From a bacterium (GTDB lineage Bacteria > ARS69), in the NCBI GenBank assembly GCA_025774865.1, contig JALGZO010000693.1, positions 1 through 18,277 on the forward strand: a DNA stretch of 18,277 bases. The letters are read 5' to 3'. Shown here piece by piece: positions 1 to 7,901 of this stretch. Under the pieces are notes generated by a model. That model made no database searches and was not told the DNA's origin. It worked only from the letters and a program-made list of their open reading frames with translations. Position 1 is the first letter of the stretch. Every line of letters starts with the position of its first letter. A program made the translations under genes and the position numbers.

Positions 1-14
1 AGGAAAGGCCCCCG

Positions 15-50
15 GAGCCAACGCCCCGGCCGAAGTCGGGTGGCTCTTTT
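15..50 (+). terminator. Rho-independent terminator of an off-window gene
   Basis: GAGCCA (15-20) pairs with TGGCTC (41-46). Inside, CCCGGC (25-30) pairs with GTCGGG (35-40) around a CGAA tetraloop, and a T4 run follows at 47-50. This is a classic intrinsic terminator on the plus strand and probably ends a transcript that begins left of the window. It supports placing the start of the first gene well downstream of it. Confidence 0.6.
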
Positions 51-51
51 G

Positions 52-69
52 CCCGCCGAAGGCGGCGGG
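52..69 (+). other. Perfect GC hairpin next to the terminator
   Basis: CCCGCCG (52-58) and CGGCGGG (63-69) form a perfect 7-bp stem with a four-base loop AAGG. No T-run follows. It stacks directly behind the terminator at 15-50 and may reinforce it, or may be chance in GC-rich DNA. Confidence 0.35.
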
Positions 70-97
70 TCGCGCGGGGCACCAAGAAGCGCTGATC

Positions 98-125
98 GAA
101 CGAGCCCCTTCCGAGGGGCTCGTTT
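98..125 (+). terminator. Second hairpin, probable back-up terminator
   Basis: CGAGCCCC (101-108) pairs perfectly with GGGGCTCG (115-122) around a six-base loop. AA before the left arm pairs with TT after the right arm, so the stem reaches at least ten pairs. A short TTTCG follows. It is plausible as a second intrinsic terminator in tandem with 15-50, weaker because its T-tract is short. Confidence 0.5.
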
Positions 126-245
126 CGCTTCCGTCCCGTCAACCGGGCCACGGACCCAAAAACGGGCCCCACATCCCTGCGCGCGCCCTCCGCGCGGATT
201 CCCGGTCAAGTCGCGGCTTCCCAGAGCCGATCCTTTGCCAAGATT

Positions 246-263
246 GGGCGGCTTTTGCCGCCC
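246..263 (+). other. Perfect stem with TTTT loop before the sensor gene
   Basis: GGGCGGC (246-252), TTTT (253-256) and GCCGCCC (257-263) form a perfect 7-bp stem ending 22 bases before the chosen ATG at 286. It may be a leader structure or protein-binding site for the sensor gene. Apart from the four hairpins I see no gene or convincing promoter in 1-285. Confidence 0.35.
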
Positions 264-285
264 GGCGCTGACTCTGGGATCGGTG

Positions 286-3200
286 ATGAGAGGTTCATTG
301 GAGATCATGGTCGAGCCCGAGGGGGGAACCGGCCCGTCGTTCGAGGAAGACCTCGCGTACCTCCTGCTGTTCAGCGAGGCGCTCCTCGACCTTGTCCCCG
401 ACGGCGTCGCGGTGCTCGACGATCGCCTGCGCGTTCGCAACGCGAACCGCGCTTTCGTGAAATTGCTCGGGCTCGGCACGATCGAGGCGGCGCGTGGTGT
501 CTGTCTGAGCGACGAGCCACTCTTTCGCGCGACCGTCTTCGAGCGCGAGGATCGGCCGCTCGGCGACGTGCTCGCCGCGAGCTTCGAGTCGGATATCGGT
601 CTTACCGTCGAAGTCCCGGTTCCCGACGGGGTGCGTTCCGCGCAGACGTGGTCCGTACGCGCCGCCCCGTGGGACACGGAACATCCGAGCTTCCGGCGCA
701 TTCTGCTTTGCGTCAGACGCTCGGACCCGGCCGCCCGCATCGCGTCGCCGACCGGAGTCCGGGAGGACGCCGCGCCCCATCCGTTCACGGTCACCGGCTG
801 GACCCAGGAGGTCCTCGAGCTGCTCCCCGTCGGGGTCTGCGTGCTCGACCCGTCGCACCGGGTCCGCGCTCTGAACGGCTGGCTGGAGGGCGTGCTCAGT
901 CGTCCCGTGAGCCTGGAGGACTGTGCCGACCGTCACCTCTTCGCGCTGTTCCCCGAACTGCGGAGTCAGGAGCTCACGGATCTCCTCGGCGAAGCCCGAC
1001 ACCGACCGGACTGGGTCCAGTCCCCGGTTCCCGTGGTGTCCGCGTCAGGCGCCGATCTGACCCTCGACGCGCAAGTCCGCGCGTTCATCGCTGGTGACGG
1101 CGAGGTGTCGGAGATCCTCGTCATCTTTCGCGACGGAGCACGGGCGTCTCTTCTTGAGCCGTCGGAGCCTCCACCGCCGGACGCCCCACCTCCGCCCGGC
1201 GGAGGCGATGCGGGCTGGGAGGGCCCACCGGGCTCGGGCGGCGGCGGCGGTCCGGGCGACGAATACCCTGAGCCGCCCTCGGGCTGGGAACCTCCCGACG
1301 AAGGAAACGTGCCGGTTCGACCCGAGGACATCGTGGCGCCGGGCAACCTCAGTCGGTTTCCGCACGCAGCGACGAGCCGCATCCTGATCGTCGAGGCGGA
1401 TCCGTGGACCCGCATGGTCATCTCCGTCTCGCTCCGGCAGGCGGGCTTCGAGGATCTGAGTCTCGCGGAGACTCGAGCGGCGGCGCTCGAGACCCTCGAT
1501 CCGGCCGCGCTCGCGCTCATGATCGTGGGATGGGACCGTGATCCGGAGGACGCCCGGGACTTTTGTCTCCGGGTGGCCGGAACCGCGCCCGGCGTCCCCA
1601 TTCTCGGCGTGACCGAACACGGTCCCGACGAGGCGCGAGAGTTTGGCCGGGGGCTTCCGCTGCTCGGATTCCTCCCCGGTCCCGTGCTGAGCGACGATCT
1701 CCGACAGGTCGTCGCGGGTGTCCTGCGGACTCCCGAGCCCGCCGAACCCAGCGAGCCGGTTCGTCGCCCGCCGCGGACCCTCAGTCTCGTGATCCTCGGG
1801 GCCGGGAAGGACGAAGTCTCCGTGTTGCGGCACTTGTACCGCGTGCAGAGGATCGACATTCGGATGGTGTGGGACTCCGACCCCGACGCATTCGGGATCT
1901 CGCTCGCGAAGAACCTCGGTATTCCCACGATCACCGGCGGCTTGACGCTGGGACTGGAGTCGCCGCCCGACGCCGTCGTCCTCGCCCGCGACGGCTTGGA
2001 GCCCCGTCTCACCAACCTGGGTCTCGATACCTGCCCCCGGATCACCCGTGGCGAATTGGAGTTGTTTCTTGTGGATCCCGAATCGTTCCTGGGAACCGAG
2101 CGGGGTTCGGAGCCGGTGAGCGGTCCCGAGTCTTCCCCGACCATGCAGGCCGCTGCCGCGCCGACGTACACCCCCGAGCCCGAGCCTCCGGCGCCCCTTC
2201 CGGCGAGGGAGCCGGCCCGGGAGACGCCGACGCCGATGGCCGTGGACGAACTGGTGGCCGGAGCCCCCGAGATGAACGCGCTCCTCGGGGCTCTGGACCT
2301 TCTGATGGACTTCGAGCGCCTCTGCGCGCGGGTCGTCGAGATCGCGATCGAGTCGGTCGACGGCAGCTCCGGCAGCCTCATGCTCGTGAGCGAGAACGGC
2401 CGGTATCTGCGCATCGCGGCGTCATCGGGCCTGTCGGAAATGGTCGTGCGGAACACGCGAGTGCCGCTCGGCGAGGGGGTCGCCGGGAGTGTGGCCGAGC
2501 AGGGGATGCCGCTCCTTCTCACCGGAGCGCTCGGCGAGGACGACTTCTTCCCGGGCAAAGAGAAACGACCGGAGATCGTTTCCGCGCTCACGATACCGGT
2601 CTTCGCGGACCAGCGAATCATCGGCGTGATCAACGTGAACGCGCGACCCGCGGGACCACCGTTCGACGAAGATCACCTCTCGCGACTGTCGGAACTCGGC
2701 CAGCGCGTCGGCGACGCCCTCGAGCGATCCCGCCAGCTTCGGTTGATGCGCGGGCGTACCTTCGAGACGTCGGTCCGCGCCGAGATCGAGTCGCTCGCGG
2801 CGACGGGCGACGATCTTTTGAGCCGGTTCCGGCGCATCGCGAGCCGCGTGGTGGATCTGCTCGAAGTGGACACTTGCGTCATCTACCTGTACGACGTGAA
2901 GCGCCGGGAGCTCTCGATGCACGCGGTCGCCGGGATCTCGACCGCCTCGATGGACGCGGTCACCGTGCCTGTCGACACCGGGCTCGCGGGCTGGGTGGCC
3001 GGGAATCTCCGGCCGCTCCTGCTCCAGAGCGCTCCCGGGTTCGCGCCGGGTCATGACGTGCCGTTCGCCCTGGCCGTCCCCATCCGCTATCAGACCGAGT
3101 TCGTGGGCGTGCTATCGGTCGAATGCACCCGCGGCGCCGCCGCCGACGAGGAGCGGGTCCCCATCTTCGAAGTGGTCGCATCCGTGATCGGCCAGGCGAT

Positions 3201-3783
3201 CGGCGAGTCGCGGGACCGCGTGGATTCCGAGAGGAAGATGACGATGCTGTCCGCTCTCAGCGAGCTGGGGCCGGCGTTCGCCTCGACGTTGGAGCGCGGG
3301 AGCCTCGCCCGACTCGTCACGTTCTCGGCCACCACGCTGCTCGGATCCGACGTGTCGACGATTCGACTACTCGTTCCCGGAGGCACCCCCGGTGCGACCG
3401 ATTTGGGCGCGTACGAACTGCTCGCGGCGCACGGGGCTTCGGCGGGTCCGAACGAACCGATCGGGGAGCTCGAGCAGAGAATCGCGCGAGAGGTCATCGC
3501 GACGAACCGAACCGTTCGCGAGAGCAATCTACGCGAAGTAGAGATCGAGCCTTTCCTCACGCGTTCCAACGTCGCAGCCGCCCTCGGCGTGCCGATGCTC
3601 ACAGAAGACAGGCTGGTCGGCGTGCTGATGTTCTTCCGCGTCAAGGACTCGAAGGGCCGCGATGTCCGGTTTCGCGAATCGGAGATCGAGATCGGAACGC
3701 GGCTCGGCGACTATGCCGCCGCCGCCGCCACGAGATTCGTCTTCTTGGACCGGGGTCGAACGCCGGCGGAGGGTGGGGCTTAG
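286..3783 (+). CDS. Multidomain PAS/pseudoreceiver/Rossmann/GAF sensor protein without a kinase domain
   Basis: A 1165-residue cytoplasmic sensor; no signal peptide or membrane segment is seen. Approximate domains: PAS-like 26-145 and PAS-like 172-284 (each starting with a LVPDGVAVLD / LLPVGVCVLD pattern); Pro/Gly-rich linker 285-355; receiver-like 364-480; Rossmann-like 494-600 with LVILGAGK; Pro-rich linker 602-648; three GAF domains at 666-818, 828-980 and 985-1158. The receiver looks degenerate: the acidic pair reads EAD, the phospho-acceptor strand is LMIVGWD, and the conserved KP lysine is missing (FLPGP). There is no HisKA, HATPase, GGDEF, EAL, phosphatase or DNA-binding domain. ATG 286 has GGGA six bases upstream; ATG 307 has GGAG only three bases away. 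In-frame sequence back to 40 runs through hairpins and is not counted as coding. The next gene follows after three bases, suggesting a shared mRNA. The ligand is unknown. Confidence 0.85.
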   Translation: MRGSLEIMVEPEGGTGPSFEEDLAYLLLFSEALLDLVPDGVAVLDDRLRVRNANRAFVKLLGLGTIEAARGVCLSDEPLFRATVFEREDRPLGDVLAASFESDIGLTVEVPVPDGVRSAQTWSVRAAPWDTEHPSFRRILLCVRRSDPAARIASPTGVREDAAPHPFTVTGWTQEVLELLPVGVCVLDPSHRVRALNGWLEGVLSRPVSLEDCADRHLFALFPELRSQELTDLLGEARHRPDWVQSPVPVVSASGADLTLDAQVRAFIAGDGEVSEILVIFRDGARASLLEPSEPPPPDAPPPPGGGDAGWEGPPGSGGGGGPGDEYPEPPSGWEPPDEGNVPVRPEDIVAPGNLSRFPHAATSRILIVEADPWTRMVISVSLRQAGFEDLSLAETRAAALETLDPAALALMIVGWDRDPEDARDFCLRVAGTAPGVPILGVTEHGPDEAREFGRGLPLLGFLPGPVLSDDLRQVVAGVLRTPEPAEPSEPVRRPPRTLSLVILGAGKDEVSVLRHLYRVQRIDIRMVWDSDPDAFGISLAKNLGIPTITGGLTLGLESPPDAVVLARDGLEPRLTNLGLDTCPRITRGELELFLVDPESFLGTERGSEPVSGPESSPTMQAAAAPTYTPEPEPPAPLPAREPARETPTPMAVDELVAGAPEMNALLGALDLLMDFERLCARVVEIAIESVDGSSGSLMLVSENGRYLRIAASSGLSEMVVRNTRVPLGEGVAGSVAEQGMPLLLTGALGEDDFFPGKEKRPEIVSALTIPVFADQRIIGVINVNARPAGPPFDEDHLSRLSELGQRVGDALERSRQLRLMRGRTFETSVRAEIESLAATGDDLLSRFRRIASRVVDLLEVDTCVIYLYDVKRRELSMHAVAGISTASMDAVTVPVDTGLAGWVAGNLRPLLLQSAPGFAPGHDVPFALAVPIRYQTEFVGVLSVECTRGAAADEERVPIFEVVASVIGQAIGESRDRVDSERKMTMLSALSELGPAFASTLERGSLARLVTFSATTLLGSDVSTIRLLVPGGTPGATDLGAYELLAAHGASAGPNEPIGELEQRIAREVIATNRTVRESNLREVEIEPFLTRSNVAAALGVPMLTEDRLVGVLMFFRVKDSKGRDVRFRESEIEIGTRLGDYAAAAATRFVFLDRGRTPAEGGA

Positions 3784-3786
3784 CGA

Positions 3787-4176
3787 ATGGAACCGACACT
3801 GCAGAAGATCGAGAGACTCATCGCCGAGATCGGGGGGGCTCCGCTGGACGACGAGGCCACCCTCGCCCGCGTGCAGCGGGCGCTGACCGAGGTCGGCACG
3901 CGGCTTCGTGAGCGCGCCCGGGAGGCGCCGAACGACCTCCCACCGCCCGGTCCCCCCCTCGATCGTGCGGACCGTCTGGCCGACGAAGCCAAGCGGATCG
4001 GTCACGACCTCAACAACTGCCTCGGGGTGGTGGGGGGGCGGACCGAGCTACTGTCGATCTACCTCGACCGGGGCAAGGTCGACGACATGAAACGAGGGAT
4101 CGACGTGATCATGGGACAGCTGGAGAGGATGAAAGAACTGTCGGATGAGCTTCGAGGCCTGCGGCAGTTGGCTTGA
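3787..4176 (+). CDS. Stand-alone histidine-kinase H-box (DHp-like) protein
   Basis: A 129-residue protein. The N-terminal half (1-45) is charged and helical, followed by a Pro-rich link (47-60) and a second helical region. Residues 71-89 read IGHDLNNCLGVVGGRTELL. This matches the H-box of histidine kinases of the HDxNN-L type, with H73 as the expected phospho-histidine. A second helix (100-125) completes a two-helix DHp-like unit. The protein stops there, with no N, G1, F or G2 box, so no ATP-binding catalytic domain is present. It starts three bases after the sensor stop; GGAGG in the sensor's last codons can serve as ribosome site. Known biology: DHp domains dimerise and receive phosphate from a HATPase domain. 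Inference: this is a phosphotransfer or dimerisation partner of the sensor, relying on an ATPase elsewhere or not phosphorylated at all. Confidence 0.75.
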   Translation: MEPTLQKIERLIAEIGGAPLDDEATLARVQRALTEVGTRLRERAREAPNDLPPPGPPLDRADRLADEAKRIGHDLNNCLGVVGGRTELLSIYLDRGKVDDMKRGIDVIMGQLERMKELSDELRGLRQLA

Positions 4177-4204
4177 CGCGGCGCCCTTCCTCGGTCGGGC
4201 CGGC

Positions 4205-4233
4205 TTGACCATGTTCATCGCACGCGTTACCCT
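4205..4233 (+). promoter_or_regulatory. Probable sigma-70-type promoter of the gap operon
   Basis: TTGACC (4205-4210), a 17-bp spacer, then TACCCT (4228-4233). The expected start site is near 4240, about 57 bases before the gap start codon. A perfect 10-bp palindrome TTCGGCCGAA lies at 4242-4251, just after the predicted start site, and could be an operator. It separates the glycolytic operon from the signalling pair, although read-through from upstream is not excluded because no terminator is seen in 4177-4204. Confidence 0.5.
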
Positions 4234-4296
4234 CCGTCCGCTTCGGCCGAAAACGGTTTCATCCGTGTTGGACTCGTCTCAGGGAGGATGCGAGCA

Positions 4297-5307
4297 ATGC
4301 CTGTGAAGATCGGAATCAACGGCTTCGGACGCATCGGACGGATATTCTTCCGGGCCCTGAGGAGCAACCCGGACGTGGAAGTCGTCGCGGTGAACGACAT
4401 CACCGACCCTAAGACCCTGGCCCACCTCCTCAAGTACGACTCGGTGCACGGTCGGCTCCCCGAGGATGTGGTGGCGGTGAGCGACGGCGTTCAGGTCGGC
4501 GGAAGACTGCTGAAGGTCCTGTCGGAGCGTGATCCGGCCAACCTGCCGTGGGGGGACCTCGGCGTCGAGGTCGTGTGCGAGTCCACCGGCATCTTCAGCA
4601 AGCGCGCAGACGCCGCCAAACACATCCAGGCCGGGGCCCGCAAGGTCGTGATCTCGGCACCTTCGAAGGACGCGGACGTCACCGTCGTGCTCGGCGTCAA
4701 CTCGGACGCGTACGATCCAGACCAGCACGACGTTATCTCGATCGCGAGTTGCACGACGAACTGTCTCGCTCCCGTCGCAAAGGTGCTCAACGACGAGTTC
4801 GGGATCGAGAAGGGGCTGATGACCACGATCCACGCCTACACGAACGATCAGCGCATTCTCGATCTGCCGCACAAGGATCTGCGGCGCGCGCGCGCCGCCG
4901 GTGTCAGCATGATCCCCACGACGACCGGCGCCGCGCAGGCCGTGGCGGTCGCACTGCCGGAGCTGAAGGGTCGGCTCACGGGAATGGCCATTCGCGTCCC
5001 GGTTCCCGACGGCTCGGTGGTCGACTTTCAGGCGGTATTGTCGCGCGACACTTCCATCGACGACGTGAACGCGGCGGTCAAGAAGGCGGCTGACGGGAAT
5101 CTCCGGGGCGTGCTCGAGTACTCCGAGGATCCGCTGGTCTCGGTGGACATCATCGGCAACCCGCACAGCTCCATCTTCGACGCGCTGTCCACGAACGTCA
5201 TCGGGGGCAACCTCGTCAAGGTGCTCAGCTGGTACGACAACGAGTGGGGTTACTCGAACCGCCTGGCGGAGATGGTCACCCACGTTGCGAGGCAGCCGGT
5301 CGCCTAG
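4297..5307 (+). CDS. gap: Glyceraldehyde-3-phosphate dehydrogenase, NAD-type
   Basis: 336 residues, normal for the family. It catalyses reversible oxidative phosphorylation of glyceraldehyde-3-phosphate to 1,3-bisphosphoglycerate in the cytosol. Seen: Rossmann start INGFGRIGR (7-15), N33-D34 at the adenine-ribose position, catalytic SCTTNC with C152, H179 in [22 protein letters not shown] (188-199), and the C-terminal [11 protein letters not shown]. The Asp after strand 2 and the LP dipeptide before HKD fit an NAD-dependent GapA rather than an NADP-type GapB. ATG 4297 is chosen over ATG 4288 because AGGGAGG (4281-4287) is nine bases before 4297 but abuts 4288, and MPVKIGING is the usual family start. 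First gene of gap-pgk-tpiA-secG. Confidence 0.97.
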   Translation: MPVKIGINGFGRIGRIFFRALRSNPDVEVVAVNDITDPKTLAHLLKYDSVHGRLPEDVVAVSDGVQVGGRLLKVLSERDPANLPWGDLGVEVVCESTGIFSKRADAAKHIQAGARKVVISAPSKDADVTVVLGVNSDAYDPDQHDVISIASCTTNCLAPVAKVLNDEFGIEKGLMTTIHAYTNDQRILDLPHKDLRRARAAGVSMIPTTTGAAQAVAVALPELKGRLTGMAIRVPVPDGSVVDFQAVLSRDTSIDDVNAAVKKAADGNLRGVLEYSEDPLVSVDIIGNPHSSIFDALSTNVIGGNLVKVLSWYDNEWGYSNRLAEMVTHVARQPVA

Positions 5308-5308
5308 C

Positions 5309-6538
5309 ATGGCCAGCGCACACGAAGCGAAGCTCCGCGTCCGCGATCTCGGCGTGCGGGGTCGGCGGGTGCTCGTGCGCTGCGATCTCAACGTTCCGCT
5401 GTCCGACGGTGAGGTCACGGACTCCACCCGGATTCGCGCGAGCCTTCCCACGATTCGACACCTGCGCGAGAGCGGTGGTCGGCTCATCCTGATGTCGCAC
5501 CTCGGCCGGCCGAAGGGCGAAGTCGTTCCGGAATTGAGCCTGAGACCGGTGGCTCGGGCTCTGTCCGGGGAGCTCGGCGTCGAGGTGAAGATGGCACCGG
5601 ACTGCGTCGGTTCTCGCGTGGAAGAGCTCGCGGCCGGCTTGCACGACGGCGACATCCTTCTCCTCGAGAATCTCCGGTTTCATCCGGGAGAAACGAAGAA
5701 CGATCCCGAGTTCGCCGCCCAGCTCGCGCGGCTCGGCGAGCTCTACGTGAACGACGCGTTCGGAACCGCGCACCGCGCGCACGCATCGACCGCCGGGGTG
5801 GTGCCCCTCATGGAGGCGGCGGCCGCCGGACTCCTCATGGAAAAGGAGCTCGAGTACCTCGGGAACGCGACGGCGGCTCCCGCCCGCCCCTACGTCGCGA
5901 TCCTCGGCGGTGCGAAGATCAGCGGGAAGATCGACGTGCTGGAGAACCTCTTCGGGCTCGTCGACTCGATCCTCATCGGCGGCGCGATGGCGAGCACGTT
6001 CTTCCGGGCCCGGGGCTGGGAGACGGGTGACAGTCTGGTGGAGGAGGATCGGCTCACGATGGCCTCCGAGCTCTTGGCCCGCGCCGAGAGAGAGGGGGTC
6101 GAGCTCCACCTTCCCGTGGATGGGGTGGTCGCTCGCGCCGTGACCGAGAGCGCGGAGACGAAGGTCGTGCCGGTCGATCGCATGCCGCCGGGCTGGAGCA
6201 TGCTCGACGTCGGTCCGGAGACGGTCGCCGAGTACCGTCGCATCATCCTGTCGGCGCGAACCGTCCTCTGGAATGGTCCGATGGGCGTGTTCGAGATGGC
6301 GCCGTTCGCGAAAGGGACGTTCGGCATCGCCGAGGCGCTCGCCGACGCGACGGCCGCCGGCGCCGTCACGATCGTCGGGGGCGGTGACTCAGCCGCGGCC
6401 GTCGCGGTGGCCGGGCTCACGGATCGCGTGAGTCACGTCTCGACCGGCGGCGGTGCGTCGCTGGAGTTCTTGGAAGGCAAGACGCTGCCGGGCGTCGCGG
6501 CGCTCAGTGGAGCCAACGGGAAGGGGTCCGCCTCGTGA
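5309..6538 (+). CDS. pgk: Phosphoglycerate kinase
   Basis: 409 residues, typical of bacterial PGK. It transfers phosphate between 1,3-bisphosphoglycerate and ADP. Hallmarks in order: [68 protein letters not shown] and [14 protein letters not shown]. The ATG lies one base after the gap stop, so translation is probably coupled; the nearest purine-rich site (GAGG at 5289-5292) is inside gap and rather far. An upstream in-frame TTG at 5285 is less likely because it would add residues with no family match. Its stop overlaps the tpiA start by four bases. Confidence 0.97.
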   Translation: MASAHEAKLRVRDLGVRGRRVLVRCDLNVPLSDGEVTDSTRIRASLPTIRHLRESGGRLILMSHLGRPKGEVVPELSLRPVARALSGELGVEVKMAPDCVGSRVEELAAGLHDGDILLLENLRFHPGETKNDPEFAAQLARLGELYVNDAFGTAHRAHASTAGVVPLMEAAAAGLLMEKELEYLGNATAAPARPYVAILGGAKISGKIDVLENLFGLVDSILIGGAMASTFFRARGWETGDSLVEEDRLTMASELLARAEREGVELHLPVDGVVARAVTESAETKVVPVDRMPPGWSMLDVGPETVAEYRRIILSARTVLWNGPMGVFEMAPFAKGTFGIAEALADATAAGAVTIVGGGDSAAAVAVAGLTDRVSHVSTGGGASLEFLEGKTLPGVAALSGANGKGSAS

Positions 6539-7302
6539 GAAGGGTTCTGGTGTGCGGAAACTGGAAGATGTACAAGACGCCGGGCGAGGCGAGAGCGCTC
6601 GCGCGTGAAGTCGCGAACGGCCTGCGCGGCGCGGACGACGGTCCCGAGGTCGCGGTGTGCCCGCCATTTCCATCGATCCCGGCGGTCCGGGAGATCCTGG
6701 AGGGGACGTCGGTGGCCTGGGGTGCGCAGAACTGTTCGCCGCACCTGGAGGGCGCGTACACCGGGGAAGTGGCGGTCCCGATGCTGGTTGACCTCGGTTG
6801 CCGTTTCGTTATACTCGGCCATTCCGAGCGCCGTCAGATTTTCGGGGAAACCGATTCGTCGGTTCACGAGAAGCTACAAACGGTTCTCGGGGCAGGACTT
6901 ACACCGATCGTCTGCGTCGGAGAGACGCTGGACGAAAGGGAAGCTGGGCGGACGGAGGAGGTCGTCGACCGCCAGATCCGGGGTGCCTTCGAGGGGATCC
7001 CGGGTGCGGAGGTCGGGCGAACCGTCGTGGCGTACGAGCCCGTGTGGGCCATCGGGACCGGCCGGACCGCTACGCCCGAGCAGGCCGAGGCCGTCCACCG
7101 GAGGATCCGGGCGACGCTCTCGGGGTTGCATGGGGAAGACGTCGCCACTGCCACGAGGATCCTCTACGGCGGTTCCGTGAAACCCGGCAATGCGGGGGAG
7201 CTCTTCTCGCAGCCGAACATCGATGGGGGTCTGATCGGTGGCGCGTCGCTCAGCGCCCGGGACTTCCTCGCGATCGTGGGGGCAGAATGCTCTACGGAAT
7301 AA
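6535..7302 (+). CDS. tpiA: Triosephosphate isomerase
   Basis: 255 residues. It interconverts dihydroxyacetone phosphate and glyceraldehyde-3-phosphate. Catalytic residues are visible: N9 and K11 in GNWKMYK, H96 in ILGHSERR, and E168 in [11 protein letters not shown], plus the phosphate-binding [10 protein letters not shown] and GGLIGGASL. The GTG start at 6535 overlaps the pgk stop (GTGA), with GGGAAGGGG at 6519-6526 as ribosome site. The last residues overlap the secG start, so the operon is tightly coupled. Confidence 0.96.
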   Translation: MRRVLVCGNWKMYKTPGEARALAREVANGLRGADDGPEVAVCPPFPSIPAVREILEGTSVAWGAQNCSPHLEGAYTGEVAVPMLVDLGCRFVILGHSERRQIFGETDSSVHEKLQTVLGAGLTPIVCVGETLDEREAGRTEEVVDRQIRGAFEGIPGAEVGRTVVAYEPVWAIGTGRTATPEQAEAVHRRIRATLSGLHGEDVATATRILYGGSVKPGNAGELFSQPNIDGGLIGGASLSARDFLAIVGAECSTE

Positions 7303-7730
7303 TGCTCGGAATACACGTGGTCATTTGCCTCGCGCTGGTGCTCGTGGTCTTGCTGCAGTCCTCGAAGGGAGGCGGGCTGGCCGGTGGCAGCGCGTTCGGT
7401 GGCGGCGCCGAGTCGACGATGTTCGGAGGTCGGGGTGCGGCCACGTTCCTGTCGAAAGCCACGACGATCTTCGGAGTTGCCTTCATGGTGAGCGCGCTGA
7501 CGCTCACTCTCATCGGCACGCGCGGGGGCGAGCAGCGAAGCGTCGTGGCCGAAGAGGCGGCCCGCGCTCCGGTGGCTCCGTTGCCGACCGCAGCCCCCGG
7601 GTCGCCCCCCGCTGGCGTGCCCACGGGCCCGGCGCTGCCCACGCTCGAGGAAGAGGCCGCTCCGGTCGGCACTCCCGATGCGGGAGCCGAGACCGACGAC
7701 GCGGCGGGCGCGACTACCGACGGAGGTTAG
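7287..7730 (+). CDS. secG: Preprotein translocase subunit SecG
   Basis: 147 residues. SecG is the small subunit of the SecYEG channel in the inner membrane. Two membrane segments are seen (about 3-24 and 55-78), joined by the Gly-rich cytoplasmic loop QSSKGGGLAGGSAFGGGAES, which is diagnostic for SecG. The region after residue 80 is a long Ala/Pro/Glu/Asp-rich tail, making the protein longer than E. coli SecG (110 residues). ATG 7287 overlaps tpiA by 16 bases and has GGGGG just upstream. A second in-frame ATG at 7302 overlaps the tpiA stop (TAATG) but has a poorer ribosome site and would shorten the first membrane helix. Confidence 0.93.
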   Translation: MLYGIMLGIHVVICLALVLVVLLQSSKGGGLAGGSAFGGGAESTMFGGRGAATFLSKATTIFGVAFMVSALTLTLIGTRGGEQRSVVAEEAARAPVAPLPTAAPGSPPAGVPTGPALPTLEEEAAPVGTPDAGAETDDAAGATTDGG

Positions 7731-7747
7731 GCGCGGCCCAGGAGATC

Positions 7748-7832
7748 GCCCGGGTGGTGAAACTGGTAAACACGCACGGTTGAGGGCCGTGTGGGGCAAC
7801 CCTTGCGGGTTCGAATCCCGCCTCGGGCACCA
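7748..7832 (+). tRNA. tRNA-Leu (anticodon GAG)
   Basis: 85 bases including an encoded CCA. Acceptor GCCCGGG (7748-7754) pairs with CTCGGGC (7822-7828) with one G-U pair; the discriminator is A7829 and CCA is 7830-7832. Anticodon stem CACGG/CCGTG encloses loop TTGAGGG, giving anticodon GAG at 7782-7784, which reads CUC and CUU. A long variable arm (class II) lies between CCGTG and the T-stem GCGGG/CCCGC with TTCGAAT loop. It starts 17 bases after the secG stop, has no promoter of its own that I can see, and is followed by a terminator, so it is probably processed from the gap-secG transcript. Confidence 0.96.
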
Positions 7833-7872
7833 GCGATCGAAGCGCGGATCCGGATCCACGCTCGCACCATGC

Positions 7873-7901
7873 AGCCCCGGCGTTTCGGCGTCGGGGCTTT
7901 T
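7873..7901 (+). terminator. Rho-independent terminator after tRNA-Leu
   Basis: AGCCCCG (7873-7879) pairs with CGGGGCT (7892-7898), followed by a T-run at 7898-7901. It ends the gap-pgk-tpiA-secG-tRNA transcript. The T-run overlaps the TAA stop of the convergent aminotransferase gene (7902-7900). Confidence 0.75.

Noticed and set aside
244-259. Possible sigma-54 promoter (TTGGGCGGCTTTTGCC)
   Set aside because: The GG and GC elements are one base off the required 12-bp spacing and the sequence is explained by the perfect hairpin 246-263.
966-2633. Long open frame on the minus strand opposite the sensor gene (555 codons)
   Set aside because: It is Ser/Arg/Gly-rich low-complexity translation with no domain, lies entirely under a gene with clear PAS/GAF domains, and is what high GC third positions produce on the opposite strand.
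4279-5655. 458-codon minus-strand frame opposite gap and pgk
   Set aside because: The plus strand encodes unmistakable GAPDH and PGK motifs; the minus translation is Arg/Asp/His-rich with no recognisable fold.
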